Shown here: one piece after another, positions 31,301-42,900 of the stretch
How the letters are laid out: every line of letters begins with the position of its first letter
How positions within the stretch are numbered: position 1 is the stretch's first letter
Assembly (NCBI GenBank): GCA_032358255.1
Contig: JAULBX010025053.1
Coordinates: 186,001-250,000 of the forward strand
Length of the DNA: 64,000 bases
Direction: 5' to 3'
Source: Heterotrichella gracilis
Lineage: Eukaryota > Sar > Xanthophyceae > Tribonematales > Xanthonemataceae
Position numbers and translations under genes: made by a program
The notes under the pieces: generated by a model
Told to the model about the DNA's origin: nothing
Databases searched by the model: none
Seen by the model: only the letters and a program-made list of their open reading frames with translations

Positions 31301-33005
31301 GAGCTCCAAGAGCGGGAGCGCATCCTGCGGGGCAAGCTGCAGACAAGCACCTCGGACTCTGCCTCGCGCATCGAGGCGCTGGCGGGGGAGAACACAAAGT
31401 GAGGGCCGGAGGGAGTTTAGGGTGTTAGGTTGAGAGGCATTTACTAGCAGATATTACAGAGATTTAGGTGTGCAGGGGAAGTCGCCCACGATCAGCTTTG
31501 CACAATGTTAGTCACATGCATCCCAACAATGCAGCCAGATAGCCAGATTATACAAAATGTGCACAGCTTACAAGTGAAACATGTCAACCATGCGAAGCAC
31601 ATGCCTCCCATGCGCCAGCAATCAAACCAGGATTTAACCACAATTCTCATCCTCTTACGAACACTCAACATCCCTGCAGGCTGCGTGATGAGATTGTCAC
31701 CCTGCGTGGCTGGGCGGAGAAGTACGCGCTGCAGTGGAAGGACCGGTTTGAGGGTTGTGTGCGCGAGCTGGAGGTGACCAAGGCGCGCGCTCGGGCCATG
31801 ATGGAGCAGAAGGACCAGGAGATGGGGCAGCTCAAGGTGTGTGTGGGGGGGATAATGCAATTTTGATTTAGATATGGTCTCTTGGTCCACTGATCAGTAG
31901 ATGTTGCAATAGTTCCTAAGATTGGAAAGTGCGGCAACTCCAGGTGGGGGTTTGATGGGGGGAGGCGCTGCGTGTGGTAAGAGTCCAAAGTTACATGCAC
32001 GCCACAATGCAGCCGGCGGATTAAGGCTTCAAATCGTAGCCCACTTTGCTGCCCCACCCTCACAGGCGCGCATGAAGCAAGCGGGCAGCGGAGGAGGGCA
32101 GCTGGAGGCGCTCACCGCCCTGGTGGGCCACCAACAACCCCCCACCCCCACCCACCCCTCCGCCCCCCACCCCGACGTGGCCACCATGGAGGCGCTGCCC
32201 AGCTCACCCTCCCTGCCAGTACCCACCAGCACCAGCGCGGGCCTGGTGTCAGAGATCACCCCTGTGGAGGAGGCCTTTGTTGGTCAGAGCCTGGCTGAGC
32301 AGGGCAGCAGCTACTCCATGGAGCTGGTGCGCAGGGCGGGGAGCAGCGGGGTGGGGGATGGGGACGGCGGTGGCGGGATGGCTGCGCGCCTGGCGTGGCT
32401 GGAGATGCGCAACGCGCAGCTGGAGGCTGAGCTGGCGGACGAGCAGACGACGCACGAGCTGAGGTGGGTTTAGGGTTCTGTTGGGGTTGTACTGTTTCTG
32501 GCCTCCCCCCCACCCCGGCTCCCTTCTATCACTCGCACGCACGCACCCACTGCCACACACACACACACACGCTCTTTCTCACACTTGAGGGCGCACATGC
32601 ACACGCTCTGTCCGCTGCTCTGTGTGCCATGCCCCTGCTGTCTGCCTGATCCCTCCTCGATGTGCATCGCCACACACCTGCCCAACCAAGCGAATCATGC
32701 TCCACTTCAGGACCACCGCGGCCAGCGTCTTGAAGGAGGAGATTGCGGAGCTGCACCGCAAGGAGGCGCGCGGCACGGTGGACATTGACTACGTCAAGCA
32801 TGTGCTGGTGTCAGGCTTTGAGTCGGGGGCGCTGTCCGCCAGCAGCGGCCTGGTGCCTGTGCTGGCCCGCCTGCTGCACTTCAGCCCTGGCGAGGTGGCG
32901 CGCATCGAGGAGCATGCGCAGAGGTCCAGGTTCAGCCTGCCGCAGCTGCACAGCCCCATCAAGGGGCTGCCAAACCTGTTTGGGGGGGCCGGGGGCGCCA
33001 AGTAG
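19306..33005 (+). CDS. Giant GRIP-domain golgin (coiled-coil Golgi tether)
   Basis: A long coiled-coil protein ending in a GRIP domain, the module that binds ARL1-type GTPase on trans-Golgi membranes, so a vesicle-tethering role is expected. Twenty-seven phase-consistent exons encode about 2184 residues: 19306-19453, 19546-19727, 20005-20133, 20289-20504, 20776-20952, 21381-21527, 21802-21895, 22315-22469, 22751-22906, 23224-23425, 23841-24016, 24228-25297, 25579-25783, 26012-26701, 26949-27527, 27811-27927, 28176-28249, 28506-28659, 28966-29121, 29365-29586, 29925-30041, 30306-30432, 30790-31066, 31264-31398, 31680-31836, 32066-32463, 32711-33005. The body is heptad-rich (Q, E, A, L); the largest exon (about residues 595-951) is almost pure coil. 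A Pro/Ser-rich stretch sits near residue 1980. The C-terminus has VDIDYVKHVLVSGFES and VPVLARLLHFSPGEV, matching GRIP (about 2105-2155). A few internal start and exon choices could shift. Confidence 0.9.
23580..23620 (+). repeat. Decayed copy of golgin exon 10 / donor junction
   Basis: This intronic segment (GCGCAAGAACTGCTTGCACA, then GGCAATGGGTGGGTG) mirrors the 3' end of exon 10 and its donor at 23397-23436 (GGCGCAGGAGCAGCTGGCGC, then AGGCAAAGGGTGGGTG), about 180 bp downstream. Confidence 0.6.
28883..28919 (+). pseudogene. Decayed duplicate of golgin exon 19 5' end
   Basis: After a TGTGCAG acceptor-like site, this segment repeats the start of exon 19 (CTGCG.AA.TCGAGGAG and GAGAAGGCGCAGCT). 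It lies 83 bp upstream of the real exon, lacks an internal block and soon meets a stop in the copied frame. Confidence 0.75.
29668..29752 (+). pseudogene. Decayed duplicate of golgin exon 20 3' end plus donor
   Basis: The last part of exon 20 and the first intron bases (29524-29615) recur here: GAGGC, AAGGGCAAGC, GCAGTGGT, AAGCTGCAGGAGCAGGTGC and AGGGTTCAGGGGTTGA are shared. The offset is about 140 bp and the copy is shortened and diverged. Confidence 0.8.
30085..30131. repeat. Two adjacent perfect hairpins in golgin intron 21
   Basis: GTGATGTAG at 30085-30093 pairs with CTACATCAC at 30103-30111 around a 9-nt loop. ATGACAT at 30115-30121 pairs with ATGTCAT at 30125-30131 around a 3-nt loop. 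Confidence 0.8.
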
Positions 33006-34478
33006 GGGCTGGGTGCCGTGTGGGGATGGGGTGGGGTGGGATGGGGTGGGTGGGTGGGGCGCGTTGGCTGCGGGATGGACCAGGGTTGCAGGGCAGTTTA
33101 AAGTGGGCTGGGCATGTATTACATGTGTATATTGCAGGGGGGGTGATTTACTAACGTATAGAATGCAGGAGGGGTGAGCTGGGAGGTGATGGTGCGGTTC
33201 CGGTTGACACCTGGTGGTTGTGTGATACCGTATGGCTAGTTCTGGTGTCTGGGTTGCGGTCACTGTTGGTTTTGTCATCCATCACCACCGGCAAAATGGA
33301 ACTACGTATCATGCCACTGGTGAATGACTCCCTGATCATCGGTCGATTGCATGCAGATTGCCGTTGACCGTGATATTGCAAATATGTTTGGGCGCAGACT
33401 GCTGAGTGTAATACAATTAATGCTTGGCCAATCCGCTACATCACATCCAATGGCGGTCCCACACCACCAGTGCTCCATATAATATTATTATGCTCCACAT
33501 CATTCACTAGATACGAGCTCAAAATTTGATGAGTTCAACTGCAATTGAATTTCACCGTCCATGCCAGCATGATGCTGTCACATCCGGACTGGTGACCACT
33601 GAGTCAGTCAGACACGGGTTCCACAGTTCCACAGTTTTCATGCATGCCTTCACATATTATTAATTCGCAAATTGCATTCAATGCTGACCATTGACTTGCT
33701 AGCGCTATGTTACGCTACCCCTTAGAATCTTCTTATAAAACAAAGGTAAAGAGTAGCACTAGTGTCTATTAATTCTAGCCACTGTGGCAGTTGCCCATGC
33801 CACACTCTGCGGCATATTTAACTAGCCTCATTCCTCACACTGTCGTACAGCCAGGTGCCTCGAATAAAAGACAAGATAGAAGCTATGCCACTGTACATTC
33901 CTATAGCCTACGTCATGTCTTTGCTGCACTGCAGGCAGGTCAACAGCAGGCAAAATGACCAAAGCAAAATAAGCAACCAACATCAAAATCATCCAAGGAT
34001 GTCGCAGGTTGCACAACATAATCTAGGTGAATGTGTTGCGCCTCAAGTTGCAATCCTAATCAATGGGTACCCATGCTGTGCGCAGGCAAACACGTACAAA
34101 CAAATCCCTTAAAGGACTACCCAAAGCTGCAGGAATGGCAACAGCCCGATACGTACAACATGCATGTACAAAGCACAATGAAATGGCTTCACAAGCCTAC
34201 ATTTACAAAGGCACAAAGCTGCGATTACTTAACCACGTTTTTCAAACACATTCCTGCAAAATATGTTGCAGGTTGTGTCCCACATTACCGTCCCGGGTGC
34301 GGCGATCTGGTGCTGTTTGAGTTTTTTATTGGCAATCTGTATGCTACAAGGGTTGAGGCGCGCTCATTGACCTCAGCCCCAATTGGCTCCCATGCGACTG
34401 TTCTTTGAGGTCCTGTAAATGCCTCCTTCCTTCAACAGGCAACCGTTGCGTGGCTCGCACTCTCACCGTTCGCTGCGT
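33006..34478. other. Intergenic spacer between convergent golgin and RING genes
   Basis: Both flanking genes end here. Plus-strand open frames near 34031-34408 and 34419-34649 show no family similarity; the second overlaps the RING gene antisense. Nothing else was recognised. Confidence 0.55.
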
Positions 34479-35265
34479 TCACTGGAAGATATTGACAACT
34501 TTCTCAAAAGCCACACTGCAAACTGGGCAGTTGCCATTCCCAACTACTTGCCACTCGTCCGCGCAACTTTGACAACAGCATTGGTGGATCCTGCGGGGAC
34601 AGCAGGCCGCACAGCTTCAGCCAGTGGTCGGGACGACAGCAAGGCGTAGTGTGGCAACGGGAGCAGCAATCAGGTGGGTGATGACGCAGCAGATGCATGG
34701 GTCCCACCCAGGGAGGCACAATACACAACCCAGAGTGCCACTTACGTGCTTCCATGCAGGAACCCGACGCTCTGCTCAGCCTCCATGCACACGATGCACT
34801 TGTCCCTGGGTGCACGCCTGCGCCACAGCCAGTGGAAAGTCAGCACAGGCTGCACAAACCAAGTGGGGCCAGTCCAATAGGGTGCTGCATACCTTGACAG
34901 TGTCCTGAGGCGCCCCCTGTCTGGCACTGCAACTCTCCTTTCCTCCTCACCACTGCACGCAAACGGGTTGGCCGGCTTAGTGAAGGCTGCAACTGTAAAG
35001 AGTTATTAGTACTGACCGTGCACTTGTGGTGGGCGCTTCCTCTTGTATACCTTTTTGACACCCCCTGGGCAACCTCTCAAAAGCCCGAGTCAAAGTGACC
35101 AGGCCCACACCCGCACCTGTTGTCAGTAGAGGGGTTCTGGTTGAAGAAAGGGCCATTTTCTTCTGTCAGGTCGACGTAGAGCTGAGAGAGCGCCATGGTC
35201 GCCATTACTGCAATAACCACTGGCGGTAGCAGGGCCACAGCCAGCCGGAGTGCACCATACATCAT
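34479..35265 (-). CDS. Small RING-finger protein with N-terminal membrane segment
   Basis: Probable E3 ubiquitin ligase. The C-terminal RING is clear once three exons are joined by phase: 34993-side exon 34992-34893, then 34817-34746, then 34590-34479, giving KCIVCMEAEQSVGFLHGS, then TIHQCCCQSCADEW and NGNCPVCSVAF before a TGA stop. The Cys/His spacing resembles MDM2/MUL1-like C3HC4-type RINGs. The first exon (35265-35117) starts with two ATGs and encodes a hydrophobic segment (VALLPPVVIAVMATMALSQL) acting as signal anchor. Joining it needs a 23-bp exon (35073-35051) after a 43-bp intron, which is the weakest part of the model; the protein would be about 151 residues. Which membrane it uses is unknown. 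Confidence 0.65.
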
Positions 35266-36989
35266 CGAAGTTAAGCTCCAGACTCCCGATATTACTTATA
35301 CGGTGAACAGTCGACGACGCTCGCTTTCACTCAGCACCCAGCAAGGAGGTTCACACTAGCGCCAACCTGAAGTGGGTGCATGCATGCGTGTGGACACACG
35401 AAAGTGGGTGGACATGCCACGCGTGTAGCCCAGCTGCATACACAAGTTCAGGCAGACCAGAGTAGCAGCGCGCCCCAGTCTTTTTGAACGAGTTCCTGTG
35501 CCTAATAACCGCCTGTTTGTTTTCAGCATGGCCGACACACAAACCATATGCATGCACTGTGCCGTCTGGGGACGGCAACCATATTCGCGAGGATAGGCAC
35601 AACCCACCATGTTCCCGACATGGTTTCGTACCTTTACCGATTGCCACGACAGCACCGGTTACTCACCAAATCACCGAGTGGAATTACACGCCTGGCTATG
35701 CGGCATAGTACCGTACCGCTGCCGGTGTACCGCCATCATTAAAATTGTTGCGGTTTTGGAGGCCTCGTTGTCGCGCTGGAGGACAAGAACGTGTGCTTGC
35801 CGCCTCCAATCAGGCATTCCAACTTGGTCTAGCCGTCCTGAATGCTTGATCTGCGTCTGCGGTTACTTACACGCCCCGGACACACCGTTGCCTGCTACCA
35901 CTGTGGGCTCCAACCATCGGTGGGACGGTGCACAAGCTGCGTGTACCAGTAGAGAGGAGGCCCCTCAGAGGTAGGGGCATGGCAGCGGTCTTGGGCAGCG
36001 TCACAGGGTAACAGCTGAGCACGCACCCACGCCAAAACGGCTCGTTTGTCACCAGTCAGCGCCCGGCAGCCACAGTTCTGCTGGTATTACATAGGCACGC
36101 AGACACCCAGTACCGATCCCCCGCGCCACCGTTTTTCTAGGAACGTACACCCGTACCCCCGGTATCCGTTGGCCAATGTGCGTTTCCGCCTTGATTGCGT
36201 CGTGTTTCCAGGTGGATGAACTAGTCAGGCTGCCCACGAACGCACCCGCCACACCTACCCCGCTGTATCGTTGTACACTTGTCTTTTACGGCATCGGAGT
36301 TGGGCGCTTCCACTGTCACTTATTGCACCCTTGCATCTGCACTGTTGGAGGGTGAAATAGGCTTGCAGTACTGTCTGGACGCCTACCTTCTTGTGTGGCT
36401 CCGCCCATTCACGGGTTTTGACCCGGCAATGCTCTTCGTCTGTGCCCCTGTATGCCCACGTGTTTAGGTGCCTTCTGCCGTCGTTGTACCGAAATAAAAG
36501 CTGGGCCGGTGTAGGAGAAGCTGGCCCCTTCCAGGCGCGCAGTCGGTCCATTTGGCATCCTTGCACGCCCCCGCTGCCTTTTTTGTTTGCACGCTTGGGT
36601 ACTGGGTTGTTTTGCAGTGAGGTTTGTCGCTCTGCACTTAGGTGGGAAGGGACACAAGTGTACGAACGAAAGTGTGCCCATCCGCAGTACGTTTGCTTGC
36701 AGCGGCGGGGAGAGAGGGTTGCCTGCTTCGTAGCGACCGTGTACGCAGCTTGGCCGTGCAGGATTCCGCCTGTGTCGTGTGTATCCGCCATCTGTACTGC
36801 TCGCCCACGGCCCAAATGCCTGTACTGGGGCCTGACACGAAGCTACCTCCTTACTGCATGTAGGTTGCTGGTTACTGAATCTTCGGCAAGGCAGGCGTCA
36901 AGAACCTATGGACGCTCACTTTGCAACCGAGTTCGTCTCTTGAAGTTCTACGTGGTGTTTGTGGGGATTCACCTTCACATCTGGGAGGC
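35266..36989. other. Divergent spacer (RING / gene 6) with stop-poor stretch
   Basis: A 1.7-kb upstream region shared by the RING gene and the Pro/Gln-rich gene. Long overlapping open frames on both strands (plus 36391-37173, minus 36255-36815) look compositional: no recognisable domain, no initiation context, Cys/Arg-rich. No TATA box or repeat was recognised. Confidence 0.5.
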
Positions 36990-39900
36990 ATGGCTGAGGA
37001 GGCTGCTGAAACTCTCAAGTCTCTGCTTGGGAATGGTAAGCCTTGCCCCCTTGATGGCGCTTGTTGCGAGGCATTGGAACTTGTGTTTGGGCCGTGAGAG
37101 TCCTTCCAGATGTGTGAGCAGAGTCACTGCTCCAACTTCAGGCATAGATGGACCTGACCAGGGCTTGTGGTAGCAGTTGCACAGCGCTCCCTTCGCTGCA
37201 CAATACCCTGTAAAAAAAGCAGTAGCCTGGGTTCCCCCGCATGGTGGACTCAGCTGATCCACCAGCGGCGGCCCACGATCTGTCGGCTGGCTTCCACTTT
37301 GGCACCCATGCCTGCAGGCCCCTCGGAGCCAGAGCCCGAGGCCCCACCAGCAGAACTCAGTGTGGCCCCTTCCTCTCCAACAGCGAGTGGCCCATCAGAG
37401 CACGAGGAGGAGCCACCCGCACCCAGCCCCAAGGGCCAAGACCCAGAGCCCGGCGGCGCCAGCCCGCCCCAAGACAAGCACCCGTTTGCGTTCACAGTGC
37501 GCAGGAAGCGCACAGCCAATGGCAGCTACCTACCAGACCCCTCAGACCTGAGCCAGCAGGCAGCGGGCGCCACCCTCTCGACCCAGAATCCCGGCAGTCC
37601 CCCGCCTCAGCCAATGGAGGGTGTGGAGGCTAGCCATGAACCCAGCCCCCGGGACCCAAGCAGGCCCCCACGGGGACCCCCGCTGGCAGACTTCCCCTTC
37701 CCCCACCTGGCGACAGCTCCCACAGAGCCAATGGCCAGCCTGTACGAGCCGGACGCGCTCCCCGTGTGCGGCGCCGCAGCCGGCGAGCCGCACCGGGATG
37801 TGCAGGACAGGCGGTGGGAGTACCAGCCGTGGGCGGGCCTAGCACCCCCCACTGACCCCCTGCAGACGCTGGCTGCTGCTGCAGACCTCGGTGAGATGGG
37901 CATGCGCGACGAGCGCGGAGCCTACCACCCTGGCCACCAGCCAAACCCCTTCCAGGCCGCCGCCGCCGCAGCAGCAGCGGCGCAGCATGAGCGCCTGCGC
38001 GACGCCCACGCACAGATCTCGCCGCAGACCTGGCTTGGGCGCGGCCAGCCGGAGCGGCCGCACCCAGAGCAACGCGCCAGGTCCTCCGGGAGGCCCAGCC
38101 AGCAGACGCAGCAGCACGCGCCCGCCTCCTGGGCTGCCAAGCCGCTGTATGCGGTGCCGTTTGAGGCGGCGGCGGGGGGCCGACAGGCCGCGGCGCCCAG
38201 CTACCCGCACAGCCACAGCCAGGGGCAGGCGAGGGCGTCGCACGGCGGCGGCGCTTCCGGGGATGGCGCGCGCGCCGCCAAGAAGCACTCGCGCAAGGAC
38301 AGCCAGGCGGGGCAGGAGCCTGCTAACAGGGTGGGTGCCGTAGGGGGCTGTTGGCCATAAGGGAGGCTGAGACACTGGCTGCACGCTAGTGGCACAGGTG
38401 CTCTGCACCGGCACATGAGATATGGGGCCTAGTGTGTGACGGAGAGCAAGGGGAGATCTTGGCATGGGGCCCTTGCTTCTGCACATGTTTGTCCCTTGCA
38501 CCGTGCAACCAGGCATGCCCTTATGCCTCGTGCGTGGCGCGCCGCAGGACGCCGCCTCGCCCTACCACCAGTCGTCGCGCGGCAAGGACAGCATGCCCAC
38601 CCCATCTGGCGCGTCGGACGTGCTCAGCAGCGGGCGCGCCTCCCAGGGCGACGCGCCAGCTGTGAGCTGGGGAACCAAGCGCCAGCGCAGCGTCAGGCCG
38701 TCAAACTCCTCGGTGAGCAACATACGTCAATAAATAGCGGGCAAAATACTTGAATAAAATGTATGAGTATCTACGCAGCCTGTCCTTGAACAGGCGCGTT
38801 GGTTAGGGAAGAGGGTTTAGCAAAGGGAACGGCCATGCCTTCTGTGCACTGTTTCCCCTCCCATCACCTCCGTGAGCACCTAGGCACCCACCGACTGTGC
38901 ATGTGCGCCCTGCTCACCCGGCGTGTCAGTTCAAGCGGGGACAGCGGCGAGGAGTGGGGAATTTGTGTATGTGGGGACAGCGCTGTGTATGTGCAGGAGG
39001 GGTGGGGGGTAATCGCACCAGTATTTGTTGCGGGGCACACAAGGCTGCCCGCTGTCTGTGCATTTGTTGGGCAGGCTTGCGAAAGGGGGCAGGCAGCAAC
39101 TCACAACATAAACATCTACGCAGCCTGTCCCAAAGGGCTGTGCAAGGCTGACTGCTAACCCTAACCTGTTTGGCTTTAAGAAAACCCTGCGCCCCCAGAT
39201 TACACACTGGCAGACTTTAAAGAGTTGCATGTCAGCAGCTGAATACCTAAGCGTGTGCTGTGCCCCCCTGGCAGGTTTCTGGCGACAGTGCGCGTGGTGG
39301 TGGTGGTGGTGGCGGCGAGCGTGAGCACAGGGAGCGCAGCCACAGCACCAGCCCAATCAGGCGCAAGCAGCGGAGGGCGCAGGAGGACGTGGTGCGTGCG
39401 CTTGGATGACGCTGGGTCCTCATTGGGGCTAGTGTGTGCTGCATGCCCAGAACGCCTACGCGCGGTGTATCGATGCATGGTTGTGCATTCTTGGTGCATA
39501 CTTCATAGTGAGCCTGGTAATGAACGTTGGGTACATCTTGCCATGCTGAATTATGAGATATGGCCTGTGACCAGCGCCTGGATGCGCACCAGATGGCGTA
39601 TGGGCAGCAGTCGAGGAGGGCCGCGAGGTCTGAACCCTAAAGGCTGCGCCCCTGACCCTACACCCTACCATCCGTAGGCCACCCTTGAGCAGCGCCTGAA
39701 CGCCTACGAGATGGTGTCTGGGCTGCAGCGCGAGGTGCAGGAGTGGCGCGGGCGCTACTCCTCGCTGCAGCAGGACTACAACCAGCTGAAGCAGTCGCTG
39801 ATCGTGATGAAGGACAAAGGGGAGGAGCTGTTCCAGAAGATGGCCAGCCAGTTCAGCGAGCAGGAGAGAGGTAGGGGGTACACTACAGAGCGCTCGGAGC

Positions 39901-42900
39901 ATTGTTTGCGCCATTGTCACTGTGCCACCACAATATCCTACCTCATGTGCCACCACACCATGGTACCTCAAAAGCCTGCCCCCTCGTCTCTTAACACTCT
40001 TTTTCCTTGTCCCTGAAAACCCTATCACCGTGCCTTAAAAATCCTACCTCGTCGCCCCAAAACCCTGGGCGCAAACCCACACCCCATGTCCACTTCTTCA
40101 ATTCCACTAACACCGCCCCACACCCCGCAGGCCGCGACATCCTGCGGCGCAAGGAGGACGAGCTCGACCTGAAGGAGGTCAAGCTGTGCCACCTGTTTGG
40201 CAAGGTGGCGGGGGACCTGCAGGAGACGCTGGCGGAGCGCAGGCAGGCGGAGGCATTCTGGAAGCAGGTGAGGGGAGTTGCACAGGGATAAGGGTATAGG
40301 GTCATGGTAGTTTTGTGGGGTACCACTGGTTCTGCAGCCTGTTGTGTTAGCTTCATTGTACCAATGGATGCAACCTACCCTGTAATTTCCTGCCCGCATG
40401 CCCAGGAGACCTTCAAGGTCTTTGTCTACATTATCAGGGTGTTGTTCCTCCTGAAACCCTCCAGCTAAACCCTCCCCTGGGGTTCCCTGCCCGCAGGCCC
40501 AGGAGATCTTCAAGGTCCAAGCTGCATACATGCCGGAGCTTCTGCAGTTGCTGCCCAAGCCCGACGGGGATGGGCGGCCGGGGATGGACCAGCCAGGCAT
40601 GCAGCAGCGCTTTGGCAAGCTGAGCAGCATCCCGTCCAACGCACGCTCACGAGGTGGGGCGCTGGGGGCTGGTTGCATGTGTGGAGGGATCGGGAGGAGG
40701 AATGGGGGGGAGGGGTGATATGTCTTGACGGGTGCAGCGCGCGAGGGGTTGGGGGGTGAGGGGTTTGGGCCGGCTAGTGTGCACCGTGGTCGGTTTTGGG
40801 TTGACGATACTCGCTGGACGCGGGAGTGAGGCCGGTTGGATGCCACATGTCATTTGCATATACCAAGGTTTCATGAATGAGTTTAGCATCTGCCCTCACG
40901 CTCCTCCCCCGCTCACCCTGTTCCCTCTTTCCCCCCCTCCCCAGCCGATGAGCTCAGCATGCTGCTGCCTCCACCCGAGCAAGCGGGGCTGCTTTCCTCC
41001 CTGAAGAACCTCAAGGACATCCCCAGGGACATGGTCATGCATCCCCGGGGCTCCTCCCTGGTCAAGTTCCTGACCTCGCCACCCATCCTCAGCAACAAGG
41101 GCATGCACAAGGGGGCGCAGCTGGGCCCAGGTGGGGCGCGCACCCAAACCCTAAACCATAGAACCTGTCTCGCAACCCCTTGGCGCAGCGGTGTGCTGTG
41201 GTGCTCGGGTCAAGAAGGGTCCCTGGCTTGGTGGGCAGTGTTAATACACTGGTTGGCGACATGTGTTGGGTGCATGTGGGCAATGTGTTCCAGGTGAAAA
41301 AGGGCGTGTACAAAAAACCGTAGGCTTTAAAGAGCATGGCATCACTGCCTGGAAACCACTCATTGAGCAGTGGTAATCGACATCTCGTGATTTAGGTGAC
41401 AATGCTATGCACTTGATACCATCCCCTTTGCTCCACCAAGGGTCCTTCATGCACTCCTGTCCTCTGGCAAACGACCCTGACACACCTTGCCCACGGTGCT
41501 CTTCCTGTTGTTCATAGACGGTCATGACTTCCACCCCTTGACATTCTCCCCCCCTTGGCAGGCCCTTCGCAGGGGCCGGGCAGCAACATGCAGTCCCAGC
41601 GGGGCCTGCAGCGCAGCTCATCCATTGGCGTGCAGCAGGGCCACCAGGCGTCAAAGTCCCTCCCCGCTCCATCCGTGCGCCCCTCCTCCCCCTCACAGGC
41701 CTACCGGGAGGGGGGCAAGCGCCAGCAGTCCCCACCACCCGCCGGCCAGAGCGGCCGCGGGTCGCCCCCGCCCATGGTGCGTGACTGAACCCTAAAACCT
41801 GAACCTATTTAGAGCTGCCGCGGATCACCCCCGCCCATGATGCGCAACTGATCATATTTCAGACAGACAGAGTTGCATTTGGCATGCACAACGAGGATCA
41901 CTTCACGACTGCATGCATGCTGCTTCACACCTGTGTGGTCACCGTGACCCTACCAGTGCTTGACAACCCTTCTTCCCCACCCCCAATGGAACTGCTGGGG
42001 AGCATTCCAGCACTTCACGCCTGCTGTGATGTCCTCCATTCACCTGCCGTGGTACCCTAATGACACCCCCACAATCTCATGCTCCCCTTTCCCCCCTTCC
42101 AGGCGGGCCCCCCTCAGGCCAAGGGGGAGCGCCCCTACCTCCCCACATCATCCGCCCAGCAGCCCGCAGCAGGTTTCCGTGACTTGTTCAAGGAGGGGGG
42201 GCCACAGGCGCCAGGCAAGCACCAGATACCCATTCCGCTGTCTTGTGAGGGACCAACATTTTTTTGTTGTGGTACCGTACCGGGGGTGTATATTTTATTA
42301 AATTATATTCAATTATTTTGGTTCCATATAAGCTAAGAAATTGATGCACGGGGCACCACAACAAGTTAAAAACTCTTCGAAATGTCAAATTTGGTCACAT
42401 TTGTCCAGATTTGGGGGTTTAGGCTCGATTTTGCCCGGTTTAGGCACTATTTTGACCCTCACAAAATTCCGGAAATTCGGCCTTCGGCCTCCACAAAATG
42501 TTAAATGAAATTCCCCGAAATGCTTCGGGGCCCTCCACAAAAGTTTAGTTTCACAAAATATATACCCCCGGTACGGTAGTGAGAGGGACCCTTTTATGCT
42601 TTGTTGTGTTTCTCCAAGTATCATCCTCACTTTTGGTCGCATGTCTCCATCATTGTGCACATAAACAACATGGTGTGCTGTGTGAGGCGTCAAATTATCA
42701 TGTGTGTTTGTTAATTTCATGCACTCCGTAATGCATTCACACCATTGCAATGGCATCCAATGCAGCAGTATGGGGCAGGTGGCAGGGAGGGGTGGCTGAC
42801 TCTGCTTGTCTTGATCCCATTTACCCTTGCGTAGGATTTGGAGGCATGCCAGGGGCCGCACCCAGGGGCACTTCCTCCCCTGGCTCGTCACTACAAGCGC

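Noticed and set aside
34031-34649. Plus-strand open frames of 125 and 76 codons
   Set aside because: No domain or splice support, and the second is antisense to the RING exons, which carry clear zinc-ligand spacing.
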